Shown here: positions 1-7,410 of the stretch, piece after piece
Numbering within the stretch: the stretch's first letter is position 1
How the letters are laid out: the number at the start of each line of letters is the position of its first letter
NCBI RefSeq assembly: GCF_026965555.1
Contig: NZ_CP114040.1
Coordinates: 7,130,001-7,194,000 of the forward strand
Direction of reading: 5' to 3'
DNA from: Nannocystis punicea
Lineage (GTDB): Bacteria > Myxococcota_A > Polyangia > Nannocystales > Nannocystaceae
Length of the DNA: 64,000 bases
Made by a program: the position numbers and the translations under genes
Notes under the pieces: model-generated
Told to the model about the DNA's origin: nothing
Databases searched by the model: none
What the model saw: only the letters and a program-made list of their open reading frames with translations

Positions 1-110
1 CCTGCGCGCCGCGGCATCCTCGCGGCGGCGCGGCGGCGCGCCCGACTTGTGACCTGTCCCACGAGCCAGCTGGTCGAGCGCGGCTCCGGACAGGTACACT
101 GCGCGCGACG

Positions 111-968
111 ATGCTCGCGCTCCTCGTCCTCGCCGCCCTCGTGACCGCCGGTTCGCCGCTGCGGCGCGCGCTCGGCCTGTGCGTCGCCCTCCCGGCGTTC
201 CTCGTCCCGTTCGACGCCGGCACCCCGTTCTGGCGGGCGCTCCTGGCCGCGGCGGCGTTCTGGGGCTTCGCCCGCCTCATCGACCTCGCCCGCGAGCCGC
301 GCGAGTTCGGGCCGCTGCGCCGGGTCGTCCACGTGCTGGCGATCGTCGACAGCCGCCGCTGCGAGTGGGTGCCCCCGCGCTTCGACCTCGCGGTGTGGTC
401 GCGGACCGCCGTCGCGGCTGCCTTCATGGTCATGTCCTTGTGGACAGCCGTGGTCCTGTCGCCGCACCACGGCGGGCTCCCGCTGCGCTGGCTGGCCGGC
501 TGCGCCTTCCTCTACGGCTTCGCCGAGACCGCGGCCGGCCTGCTCGAGGGCGTCGGCCGCCTGCTCGGCGCCCGTGTCCCGCCGGTCCAGCGCCACCCGA
601 TCCTCGCCCGCAGCCTGCGCGACTTCTGGGGCGAGCGCTGGAACCTCGTCGTCAACCGCTGGCTGCGCCAGCACTGCTTCGTCCCGCTCGCCCGCCGCGG
701 CCACCCCGGCGCCGGCCTCGCGCTCGCGTTCGCCGCCAGCGTCGCGCTGCACACGTGGATCGTCGCCGCCGCGCTCGACCTCGACATGGTCTTGCGGACA
801 GCCGCCTTCTTCTCCTTGCAGGGCGTGCTGCTGGCGGTCGAGGGGCCGCTGGGTGTGCGTCGCTGGCCGCTGCCGCTGGCCCGCGCCTGGGCGCTCGGCG
901 GCACGATCCTGCCGTCGCCGCTGTTCATCGAGCCGCTCCTGCGGATCTTCGCCGAGCTGGTGGCCTGA
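111..968 (+). CDS. MBOAT/wax-synthase-like membrane acyltransferase
   Basis: The 285-residue product is hydrophobic nearly throughout, with about seven membrane segments. Around residue 170 it carries the sequence DFWGERWN, the hallmark of the wax synthase-like branch of membrane-bound O-acyltransferases. A later ALHTWI segment supplies the His expected at the active site. Family members esterify an acyl-CoA to an alcohol or lipid inside the membrane; the substrate here is unknown. The ATG at 111 has no clear ribosome binding site. A copy of the dispersed TGTCC-N4-GGACA palindrome lies in frame at 433-446. No partner genes sit alongside. The fold assignment is fairly secure, the substrate is not. 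Confidence 0.72.
   Translation: MLALLVLAALVTAGSPLRRALGLCVALPAFLVPFDAGTPFWRALLAAAAFWGFARLIDLAREPREFGPLRRVVHVLAIVDSRRCEWVPPRFDLAVWSRTAVAAAFMVMSLWTAVVLSPHHGGLPLRWLAGCAFLYGFAETAAGLLEGVGRLLGARVPPVQRHPILARSLRDFWGERWNLVVNRWLRQHCFVPLARRGHPGAGLALAFAASVALHTWIVAAALDLDMVLRTAAFFSLQGVLLAVEGPLGVRRWPLPLARAWALGGTILPSPLFIEPLLRIFAELVA
433..446. repeat. Dispersed palindrome, in-frame copy
   Basis: TGTCC-ttgt-GGACA lies inside the acyltransferase gene and encodes part of MSLWTA. It matches the core of the palindrome family found across the window, but a single in-gene copy could be chance. Confidence 0.45.
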
Positions 969-1229
969 GCCTGCTCGCTGCGGTCGAGGACGCCACGCGG
1001 TCCCCGCGGCCGAGCCGGACCGCGGTCGCTCACGACGCGCCGTCGCGCCCGCGAAATGAGCCTCTCCAGCGAGCCCTGCCACACTCACGTACCAGTCGCG
1101 CGAGCTCATCGCACCGCCATCGCGGCTTCACGTCGGGGCGGCGCGCCCGCGATCGCCTGCGTCACTTGCCGCACCCGCCCTGCCGACCATGCTCCCGACG
1201 CCGAGCCCCGGACCGGGTGATGAACGCCC

Positions 1230-1243
1230 TGTCCCGAGGGACA
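1230..1243. repeat. Dispersed palindrome upstream of small gene
   Basis: TGTCC-CGAG-GGACA, perfect arms, lies 18 bp before the start of the small gene at 1262 and just before its ribosome binding site. It could affect the leader of that mRNA. Member of the window-wide family. Confidence 0.6.
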
Positions 1244-1261
1244 GACACAGGAGACACAGCC

Positions 1262-1528
1262 ATGACCAACCCGAATCAGAAGAATCCGCAGGACACTCGC
1301 CGCGATCGCGGCACGGGCCAGACGCAGGACGAGCGCCAGCGCAACCCGCAGCAGGGTGGCCGCCCGCAGCCCGACATGCCGGCCAGCACGCCGCGCACCG
1401 ACCGTGACGTCCAGCAGGGCAACCCGAACCGCAACCGCACCGACATGGGCGATCGCCCCGACGTCGAGACCGAGCAACGCCGCGACGACCCGATGCGCAA
1501 GGGCGGCAAGCAGTCGCAGGATGTCTGA
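1262..1528 (+). CDS. Small hydrophilic, probably disordered protein
   Basis: This 88-residue product is rich in Asn, Gln, Arg, Asp and Pro with almost no hydrophobic residues, so it is probably unfolded. It ends in MRKGGKQSQDV, faintly like Gly-Gly stress-induced small proteins, though I cannot assign it to that family. The start is chosen from a clear AGGAGA at 1249-1254 with a 7-nt spacer to ATG 1262. A longer open frame begins at 179, but that part overlaps the acyltransferase and is its shadow. Function unknown. Confidence 0.6.
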   Translation: MTNPNQKNPQDTRRDRGTGQTQDERQRNPQQGGRPQPDMPASTPRTDRDVQQGNPNRNRTDMGDRPDVETEQRRDDPMRKGGKQSQDV

Positions 1529-1886
1529 GCCCTGCGATGCGTGACGATGCCCGCGCCGGGCCGGCCTGTGCGAGGTCGGTCGCGGCGCGTCGTCGCGATC
1601 TGCGTCGGGGACGTTGCTGCACGGGGCGCCGCGGGACGTCGGCCGCGCATGAGAGGAAGATCGTCGGACTCGCGGCGGACAGCTTCGCCGTCCCATCCTC
1701 GACTGCATGAAGAGGGACGCTTGGCCGCACGAGGTCGTCACGGCCGTGCGGGACCCGAGTCCGCCGAATCAGGCACTCTCGAGGATCTCTGCCGCGACAT
1801 CGCCCCTCTCTGAGACGCGCGCCGCGAAACACCGCATGTCCCCAAAGACATGTCGATGAAGCCTGCGGCGCGCGTGAACGGTGCGC
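1529..1886. other. Intergenic gap with one palindrome
   Basis: No convincing gene. The only structure I see is CATGTC-cccaaa-GACATG at 1835-1852, a member of the dispersed family, placed about 35 bp after the stop codon of the minus-strand lipoprotein gene, where it could act as a transcription end or mRNA-stabilising hairpin. Confidence 0.5.
1835..1852. repeat. Dispersed palindrome after lipoprotein stop
   Basis: Perfect 6-bp arms CATGTC/GACATG around a 6-nt loop, just downstream of the gene ending at 1887 on the minus strand. Confidence 0.6.
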
Positions 1887-2606
1887 TCAGAGGGTGTCGC
1901 CCTCGCCGCCGCCGTCGCCGGTGTCGCCCTCGCCCTTCGTGTCGCCCTCACCGCCGCCGTCGCCGGTGTCGCCCTCGCCCTTCGTGTCGCCCTCACCGCC
2001 GTCGCCGGTGTCGCCCTCGCCCTTCGTGTCGCCCTCATCGCCGCCGTCGCCGGTGTCGCCCTCGCCCTTCGTGTCGCCCTCACCGCCGCCGTCGCCTTGC
2101 GTGTCACCCTCGCCGCCGTCGCCTTGCGAGTCGCCCTGCGTGTCACCCTCGCCGCCGTCGCCTTGCGAGTCGCCCTGCGTGTCACCTTCGCCGCCGTCGC
2201 CTTGCGAGTCGCCCTGCGTGTCACCTTCGCCGCCGTCGCCTTGCGAGTCGCCCTGCGTGTCACCCTCGCCGCCGTCGCCTTGCGAGTCGCCCTGCGTGTC
2301 ACCCTCGCCGCCGTCGCCTTGCGAGTCGCCCTGCGTGTCGCCCTCGCCCTCGCCGTCGCCCTGCGTGTCCTTCTCGCCGCCGTCGCCTTGCGAGTCGCCC
2401 TGCGTATCACCCTCGCCGTCGCCCTCGCCGCCGCCGTCGTCGTCGCCGTCGCCCTTACCACCGTCGTCACCGTTGCCGTCGCCCTCGCCGTCCTTCTCGT
2501 TGTCGGCCTGGTCGTCGGCGTTCTTGCCCTTCAACTCGATGTCACAGCCGAACAGGAACAGGGTCGTGGAAAAGGAAAGGAGGATCGCGGTGCCGAGGAT
2601 GCGCAT
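1887..2606 (-). CDS. Acidic Gly/Asp-repeat lipoprotein
   Basis: Starting at the ATG at 2606, the 239-residue product has a lipoprotein signal ending in FLFGC (lipobox Cys near residue 21). The short stretch DIELKGKN follows, and the rest is acidic repeats. One type is a 13-residue unit GDGGEGDTQGDSQ, about seven copies, encoded by a 39-bp DNA repeat. The other is a GEGDTKGEGDTGDGG-type unit, about four copies. No hydrophobic core is visible, so it is probably an extended, strongly negative, cation-binding cell-surface tether. No known domain is recognised. It is transcribed divergently from the ECF sigma gene at 2752 across an AT-rich promoter patch, so it may be a target of that sigma factor (inference). 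An upstream in-frame extension to 2702 is rejected because it lacks a signal peptide. Confidence 0.68.
   Translation of the reverse strand: MRILGTAILLSFSTTLFLFGCDIELKGKNADDQADNEKDGEGDGNGDDGGKGDGDDDGGGEGDGEGDTQGDSQGDGGEKDTQGDGEGEGDTQGDSQGDGGEGDTQGDSQGDGGEGDTQGDSQGDGGEGDTQGDSQGDGGEGDTQGDSQGDGGEGDTQGDSQGDGGEGDTQGDGGGEGDTKGEGDTGDGGDEGDTKGEGDTGDGGEGDTKGEGDTGDGGGEGDTKGEGDTGDGGGEGDTL
2101..2350. repeat. 39-bp tandem repeats (coding)
   Basis: GTGTCACC recurs at 2101, 2140, 2179, 2218, 2257 and 2296, with a variant at 2335: an exact 39-bp period encoding 13-residue units of the acidic lipoprotein. A second repeat type of about 42-48 bp occupies 1890-2100. Copies are nearly identical, so length variation between strains is likely. 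Confidence 0.9.
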
Positions 2607-2649
2607 GAGTTTTGGTCTCCGCCCCCGAGTCCCCGGACCTGCGAGCTTG

Positions 2650-2680
2650 TTACAGGGTGTGGTCAAAAAATTTTTACCCC
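2650..2680. promoter_or_regulatory. Probable divergent promoter region
   Basis: An A/T island including AAAAAATTTTT (2665-2675) stands out in otherwise 70%+ GC DNA, between the lipoprotein gene (start 2606, minus) and the sigma gene (start 2752, plus). No exact -35/-10 pair is claimed. Confidence 0.4.
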
Positions 2681-2751
2681 CTGACCGGGCGCGTTTTCGC
2701 ACCGCATCGCGGGCTGTAACACCCCGGCTCGATCGGGTACCTGGGGGCTGA

Positions 2752-3408
2752 GTGGGTTCGATCCTGCAACTACTACGTCCGGGCTCGACGCCAAGCGCCT
2801 CCGAAGCGGAGGACCGCGAGGCCGAGCTCCTTCATCGCGCCCGCGGCGGCGACATCGAGGCCTGGTCGCGCCTCTATCAAGAGCACTTCGACCGGGTGTT
2901 CCGCCACGTCGCCTACCTCACCGGCGACACCGCGGCCGCCGAGGATCTGGTCCAGGAGACCTTCGCGCGGGCCTTCGTCGGCCTGGCGCAGTTCGAGGGC
3001 CGGGCCTCGTTCGCCGGGTGGCTGCGGGGGATCGCCGTCAACATCGTGCGCAAGCACTGGCGCTCGCGCTACCGTGGGGACCAAGCCATGGATCGCCTCG
3101 AGGTCGTCAGCGCCCAGCGCAGCGTCGGCACCGACGCCGACCCCGAGGGCGCGCACCTCCGGCAGCGCCGCGCCGAGGTCCTGCTCGCCGTGCTCGAGAC
3201 CTTGCCGCCGCAGCTACGCGAGGCGTTCGTGCTGTGCGACCTGCAGGACATGCCGGTGCCCGCCGCCGCCGCCGAGCTCGGCATCTCGCCCGGCAACCTG
3301 CGCGTGCGCGCCACCCGGGCCCGCGCGCGGATCCGCAGCGAGCTCGTGCGCCTCGGCTGGCTCGCCGAAGACTCTCACGACAAGGAGCGCGACCATGACG
3401 ACGCGTGA
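2752..3408 (+). CDS. ECF-type RNA polymerase sigma factor
   Basis: The 218-residue protein has the two-domain layout of extracytoplasmic-function sigma factors. Region 2 (about residues 26-105) includes YLTGDTAAAEDLVQETF and FAGWLRGIA, which bind core polymerase and the -10 element. Region 4 (about 145-200) carries the helix-turn-helix with ELGISPGNLRVRATRAR for the -35 element. The start is the GTG at 2752. The gene overlaps the next one by 14 nt, so it is translationally coupled to a membrane protein that probably acts as its anti-sigma or sensor. It opens a four-gene operon to 6409. Family assignment secure; regulon unknown. Confidence 0.9.
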   Translation: MGSILQLLRPGSTPSASEAEDREAELLHRARGGDIEAWSRLYQEHFDRVFRHVAYLTGDTAAAEDLVQETFARAFVGLAQFEGRASFAGWLRGIAVNIVRKHWRSRYRGDQAMDRLEVVSAQRSVGTDADPEGAHLRQRRAEVLLAVLETLPPQLREAFVLCDLQDMPVPAAAAELGISPGNLRVRATRARARIRSELVRLGWLAEDSHDKERDHDDA

Positions 3409-4525
3409 CGACGACGGCCTCCCGCCCGAGCTGGCGCCGTTCGCCCGCGACGCCGCCGACCACCTCGATCGCCTGGTCGCCAGGGCCCGGCCCGCACCTG
3501 ACTTTTCGGCCATGTTGGCTCGCGCCCGCGAGCTCGACCCGGACGCAGTCCCGGCCGACGCGGTCGCGCGCGCCGAGGCCCTGCCGCCGGTGGCCTCGCT
3601 CGCTCCGGGCGAGGGGCGCGGCGACGCCGAGGCCCTGGCGCCGTTCACCACCGCGCTGAAGGCCGAGCTCGACGGCAAGCTCGCCGAGCGCCGTCTGGCC
3701 GGCATCCCGCGGGCCCCGGTCCCCCGGCGTCGGCGCCTCGGCGTGGCCCTGGGCGTCGCCGTCGCCCTCGCCGCGGCCGTCCTGCTCGCCGTCGTCGGCC
3801 CCGACCTCATCTCGCAGCAGGCCGACCAGCGCGGCACCGCGGCGGCCCTCGAGGGCGCCGGCGGCCGGCACGACGAGGCGCGCTTCGGCGGCACCACCGA
3901 GGTCCACCTCGACGGCGTCGCCGAGCCGCGCTCGTCGGCTGTCCGCGAGGACATGCCCGAAAAATCATCCTCGAATGTCCTCGAGGACATGCCCGAGAAG
4001 CCAGAGTTGAATGTCCCCGAGGACATGCCCGAAGCGACAGGATCAGACGCGCCGGCGCCGGCCGTCGAAGCCCCGACGGAGGCGCGCCCGCGCAAGCCCG
4101 GCGCCAGGGACTCGCGCCGGCGCAGGCCCGACGAAGCCGCGCCCGCGCCGGCCGGCCCGTCGCTCGAGGACGAGGCGCAGCAGCTGTGGCAGCGCGGCGA
4201 GCTCGCGGCGGCCGAGCGCAAGTACCGGGAGATCCTCGCCCTCCCCGGCGCCGGCGCGCGCGCCGAGCTGGCCTACGGCGACCTGTTCGCGCTGACCCGC
4301 CAGCTGCGCGGAGGCGACGGCCAGGCCGCCGTGTGGCGCGAGTACCTCGATCGCTTCCCCGGCGGCCGCTTCGCCGACGACGCCCGCGCCGGCCTGTGCC
4401 GCCGCAGCCCGACCGCCGAGCGCGCCGCCTGCTGGCGCGACTACCTCGAACACCACCCGTCGGGGGCCCATCGCAAGCACGCCGAGGGCGCCCTCGCCGA
4501 GGCCGGCAGCGGGGAGGCGCCGTGA
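3395..4525 (+). CDS. Single-pass membrane protein with TPR-like tail, probable anti-sigma/sensor
   Basis: Translation from ATG 3395 gives 376 residues. A cytoplasmic N-terminal part of about 110 residues is followed by an RRRR stop-transfer, a single membrane helix (about 116-136), a charged linker and a C-terminal helical TPR-like region (from about 256: LWQRGELAAAERKYREIL). Its position directly after, and overlapping, an ECF sigma gene is the usual place for an anti-sigma factor, but no ZAS Cys/His motif is present, so that role is inferred. Residues 182-213 hold three 12-residue repeats centred on EDMPE. Each is encoded by a copy of the dispersed TGTCC-N4-GGACA palindrome at exact 36-bp spacing. 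Stop overlaps the next gene start. Confidence 0.7.
   Translation: MTTRDDDGLPPELAPFARDAADHLDRLVARARPAPDFSAMLARARELDPDAVPADAVARAEALPPVASLAPGEGRGDAEALAPFTTALKAELDGKLAERRLAGIPRAPVPRRRRLGVALGVAVALAAAVLLAVVGPDLISQQADQRGTAAALEGAGGRHDEARFGGTTEVHLDGVAEPRSSAVREDMPEKSSSNVLEDMPEKPELNVPEDMPEATGSDAPAPAVEAPTEARPRKPGARDSRRRRPDEAAPAPAGPSLEDEAQQLWQRGELAAAERKYREILALPGAGARAELAYGDLFALTRQLRGGDGQAAVWREYLDRFPGGRFADDARAGLCRRSPTAERAACWRDYLEHHPSGAHRKHAEGALAEAGSGEAP
3940..4025. repeat. Three in-frame palindromes, 36-bp period
   Basis: TGTCC-N4-GGACA occurs at 3940-3953, 3976-3989 and 4012-4025, exactly 36 bp apart, so the frame is kept and each copy encodes (R/L/P)EDMPE in the linker of the membrane protein. Confidence 0.9.
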
Positions 4526-5226
4526 CGCGCGAGGGCCTCGCCCTGGCCGCCGCGCTGGTCCTGGCGAGCGCCCCCGCGTGCCTGAAGGAGTACACGATCG
4601 GCGGCGCGGGCTCGACCGACGACAACAGCCACGACAGCGAGCACGACAGCGAGGACAGCGCGCACGAGTCCGAGACCTGCTCCGAGGGACAGTGCGACGA
4701 CGCCGGCTCGACCTGCACGACCGCCTGCGGCGACCCGACCTGCCCCGAAGACCAGGTCTTCTGCGGCGGCGAATGCGTCGCCGAGGGCACCTGCTGCGAC
4801 GGGGCCTGCGACCCGGCGCGGGAGCGCTGCGACGGCGGCGAGTGCCGCTGCCGCGACGGCCTGGTCCGCTGCGGCGAGGCGTGCGTCGACACCCGCAGCG
4901 ATCCGCGCCACTGCGGCGAGTGCGACAACGACTGCGGCGATCAGGGCGTGTGCAACAACAGCAAGTGCGTCGAGGGCTGCGGCGACGGCCGCGTCGACTG
5001 CGACGGCGCCTGCGTCGTGCTCGCCGAGGACCCGCTGCACTGCGACGCCTGCGGCAGCCCGTGCGCCGGCGACCAGGTCTGTCTGGCCGGCGACTGCCGC
5101 CCCTACGCGTACGCCGGCGAGTGCCTGACCTGCCCCTGCCCGTCGGCGTGCACCGGCGACCTCGACGTCTGCTGCGACTCCGCCTACCTCGGCGCGGCCG
5201 TGTGCGTCGACTACGGCTGCGACTGA
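4522..5226 (+). CDS. Cys-rich lipoprotein
   Basis: Starting at GTG 4522, which overlaps the previous stop as GTGA, the 234-residue product has a lipoprotein signal ending in ASAPAC. An acidic Asp/Ser/His linker leads to about 165 residues with roughly 34 Cys. The Cys are organised in repeats like CGEACVDTRSDPRHCGECDNDC, a pattern common in myxobacterial surface proteins and suggestive of small disulfide-bonded modules. Third gene of the sigma operon and a likely outer-surface component of the same sensing system. Exact function unknown. Confidence 0.72.
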   Translation: MTREGLALAAALVLASAPACLKEYTIGGAGSTDDNSHDSEHDSEDSAHESETCSEGQCDDAGSTCTTACGDPTCPEDQVFCGGECVAEGTCCDGACDPARERCDGGECRCRDGLVRCGEACVDTRSDPRHCGECDNDCGDQGVCNNSKCVEGCGDGRVDCDGACVVLAEDPLHCDACGSPCAGDQVCLAGDCRPYAYAGECLTCPCPSACTGDLDVCCDSAYLGAAVCVDYGCD

Positions 5227-5245
5227 AACACGCTAGGCTCGCCCC

Positions 5246-6409
5246 GTGCTCCTCGCCTCGACATGCGCGCTGCTCGCCCTGCTGGTCGCCCCTGCGGCCG
5301 CCCCGGGTGTCGCATCGGACATGTCCCCAGGGACATACGACGCCCCGACCGGCGAGCCGCAGGAGTTCCGGGCCGCGCGGGCCGACATCACCGGCTTCGA
5401 CGAGGCCGCGGTGCTGGCGGCCCTGCGCCTGCGCCTGCCGCGGCTGCCGATCGAGCGCCACGGCGGCCCCGTCCCGACCGAGACGCCGCACCTCTATCTC
5501 CAGCTCGGCCGCGCCGCCGACGAGCGCGGGACGATCCGCGTGATCACCTCCGACGGCCGCGCCTACGAGCGCAGCTTCGCGATCGAGATCGGGCAAGAGG
5601 TCCGCGTCGCCGCCAGCACCGCCGCCAACCTGATCTTCGCCGTCGAGCAGGGCGCCGTCGCCCCCGACCAGGAGGACGTGGCGATCCCGCCGCCCGTGGC
5701 CACCGCCGCGCCCGAGCCGACCCCGGCGCCCGAGCCCGCGCCCCCGCCCGTCGCGGAGCCCCCTCCGGACCGGACCGAAGCGACAGGCCCCAGCGAGCAG
5801 GTCCAAAAGGACATGTCCGACAAGCCACGCTGGGAGCTCGGCCTCGGCCTGCAGGCCGCGGTCGCGCTCGGCCTCGGCTCGCCCGCGTACGCCGGCCCGC
5901 TCGCGGGCGGCGGCGGCGGCCTCGGCCTCGAGGTCCGAAGCCCCCGAGGCTTCGCCGCGGCGCTCGAGACCCGCGCGATCGGCCAGACCGCGGCGGGCGT
6001 CGGCCTCGGCCGGCTGCGCGTGGCGATCGCGGCCGGCTACGCCCTGCGCCGCGGCCGCTTCGAGCTGCCGATCCTCGTCGGCCTGGCGATCGAGCCGTGG
6101 TGGATCACGCGCGAGGGCGAGCGGGCGCCGCTGTTCGCCGCCGGCGACGACGACAGGCTGGCCCGCCCGCCGCTGCTGGGCGGGTTCCTCCGCCTCTCGC
6201 CCGGCTTCCGCGCCCGGCCGTCGCCGTGGCTCGGCCTGCGTGTGGGCCCGCGGATCGAGCTCGGCGGCAGCTTCGTCGTCGACGACCACGACGGCGCGCG
6301 CGTGGTCGGCCTGGCCGACGTCGCCGGGGTCCCGCGCTTCCGCGTCGGCGGCCTCGAGCTCTCTCTCGGCCTGGAGCTGGCCCTGCAATTCGGCCTGCCG
6401 TCCCGCTGA
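5246..6409 (+). CDS. Secreted protein with C-terminal outer-membrane-like beta region
   Basis: The 387-residue product (GTG 5246) has a signal peptide of about 24 residues and an N-terminal domain of about 120 residues with alternating strands. A Pro/Ala/Glu-rich linker follows (about 150-180). The C-terminal half is rich in Gly and alternating aromatic/hydrophobic residues, as expected of an outer-membrane barrel (GLGLEVRSPRGFAAALETR and similar). Last gene of the sigma operon. Two palindrome copies lie in frame, at 5317-5336 (encoding DMSPGT) and 5801-5818 (encoding QKDMSD). No named family recognised. Confidence 0.62.
   Translation: MLLASTCALLALLVAPAAAPGVASDMSPGTYDAPTGEPQEFRAARADITGFDEAAVLAALRLRLPRLPIERHGGPVPTETPHLYLQLGRAADERGTIRVITSDGRAYERSFAIEIGQEVRVAASTAANLIFAVEQGAVAPDQEDVAIPPPVATAAPEPTPAPEPAPPPVAEPPPDRTEATGPSEQVQKDMSDKPRWELGLGLQAAVALGLGSPAYAGPLAGGGGGLGLEVRSPRGFAAALETRAIGQTAAGVGLGRLRVAIAAGYALRRGRFELPILVGLAIEPWWITREGERAPLFAAGDDDRLARPPLLGGFLRLSPGFRARPSPWLGLRVGPRIELGGSFVVDDHDGARVVGLADVAGVPRFRVGGLELSLGLELALQFGLPSR
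5317..5336. repeat. Dispersed palindrome, in-frame copy
   Basis: GGACATGTCC followed by ccag-GGACAT: ATGTCC/GGACAT arms with a 4-nt loop, right after the signal-peptide region of the secreted protein, encoding DMSPGT. Confidence 0.7.
5801..5818. repeat. Dispersed palindrome, in-frame copy
   Basis: GTCC-aaaa-GGAC continuing into GGACATGTCC, at the end of the Pro-rich linker just before the barrel-like region. Encodes QKDMSD. Confidence 0.7.
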
Positions 6410-6485
6410 CGCGCTGCCCCGAAGGTCGCGAGCTCGCGCGCGCTGGCCCTCGCGGCGGCGATCGCGAGCTCGCGCGTCCCAGCGC

Positions 6486-6790
6486 TCGCCTTGCCGCCCC
6501 GCGGACGCCCGCTCCACGACCGCGGTCGCCGCTCTCGCCTCGCCACGCGGACGCCCGCCCCGCGACCGCGGTCGCCAGCTCTCGTCTCGCCGCGCCGCTC
6601 CGCCCCGCGGACGCCCGCCCCGCGACCGCGGTCGCCAGCTCTCGTCTCGCCACGCCGCTCCGCCCCGCGGGCGCCCGCCCCGCGACCGCGGTCGCCAGCT
6701 CTCGTCTCGCCGCGCCGCGGCTGCGCGAACGCCCGCCCCGCGACGGTGGTCGCCAGCTCTCGGCTTGCCGCGCCGCTCCGCCGCGCCGCC
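6486..6790. repeat. 60-bp tandem repeat array
   Basis: About five copies of a 60-bp unit fill most of the 429-bp gap after the sigma operon. The three central copies (6541, 6601, 6661) differ at only a few positions; the outer two are more diverged. The core reads GACGCCCGCCCCGCGACCGC then GGTCGCCAGCTCTCGTCTCG. No gene is credible here; frames through it give low-complexity Pro/Arg peptides. Confidence 0.85.
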
Positions 6791-6838
6791 CGGCCCCGCT
6801 GACGCCGGGCCCGGGGCGGGTGTAAAACCGGCGGTGCC

Positions 6839-7279
6839 ATGCGTCCCCTCGTCTCCCTGACCCTCGCGGCGGTCCTCCTCGGTTGCGCGCACAAGCCCGC
6901 CGGCGGCCCGATCTCCCTGCGCAGCGAGTCCGTCAAGGAGGACGCCGCCGACCTCCAGCTCGACCTCACCTACGAGCCCAAGGGTCCCCGCCAGGTCGAG
7001 CTCGTGCTCAAGATGCGCGTCGCAGGCATCGTCGAGACCAACAAGCTGGTCGCCGAGGTCTACATCCAGGGCTTCAACGTCGAGGGCGGCGCCACCCGCT
7101 GGGACGGCTTCGTCCCCCCGCGCACGCCGCAGACCTTCCGCGTCCTCCTGTCCGTCGCCGACGGCTTCGACGAGGCCACCGCCACCGTCATGCTCTCGCG
7201 CTCGCAGGACAGCAACCAGCTGCTGCGCGAGGAGCTGACGTTCACCGTCGACGACCAGGGCGTGGTCCACAAGCAGTAA
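6839..7279 (+). CDS. Small lipoprotein, unknown family
   Basis: 146 residues from ATG 6839 with a short lipoprotein signal (AAVLLGCAH, Cys near residue 16) and a single domain of alternating strands (LQLDLTYEP, VELVLKMRV, EVYIQGFNV, QTFRVLLSV, ELTFTVDDQ) that looks like an immunoglobulin-type beta sandwich. Stands alone between a repeat array and a palindrome cluster. Not assigned to a named family. Confidence 0.7.
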   Translation: MRPLVSLTLAAVLLGCAHKPAGGPISLRSESVKEDAADLQLDLTYEPKGPRQVELVLKMRVAGIVETNKLVAEVYIQGFNVEGGATRWDGFVPPRTPQTFRVLLSVADGFDEATATVMLSRSQDSNQLLREELTFTVDDQGVVHKQ

Positions 7280-7285
7280 GCGGAA

Positions 7286-7360
7286 GGACATGTCCCTTCG
7301 GGCATGTCCGCCATGACATCTCGCAGAAGACATGCCCCGAAGTGCATGTCCTCGAGACCA
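7286..7360. repeat. Palindrome cluster downstream of lipoprotein
   Basis: Begins 7 bp after the stop codon at 7279: GGACATGTCC (7286-7295), then catgtcccttcgggcatg, then further CATG-type half-sites to about 7360. It lies between two convergent genes and is a natural transcription-end region. Confidence 0.65.
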
Positions 7361-7410
7361 TAGAGCTCGGCGCTCCGCAGCGCGCCGCGACCCGCTCCGG
7401 CCCGCGGAGC

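Noticed and set aside
2101..2350. CRISPR-like regular repeats
   Set aside because: The 39-bp units are contiguous with no spacers and read as an in-frame 13-residue protein repeat.
1850..2751. Long plus-strand open frames opposite the acidic lipoprotein
   Set aside because: They are complements of the repeat and give Arg/Pro/Ser or Val/Ala low-complexity peptides without signal or start context.
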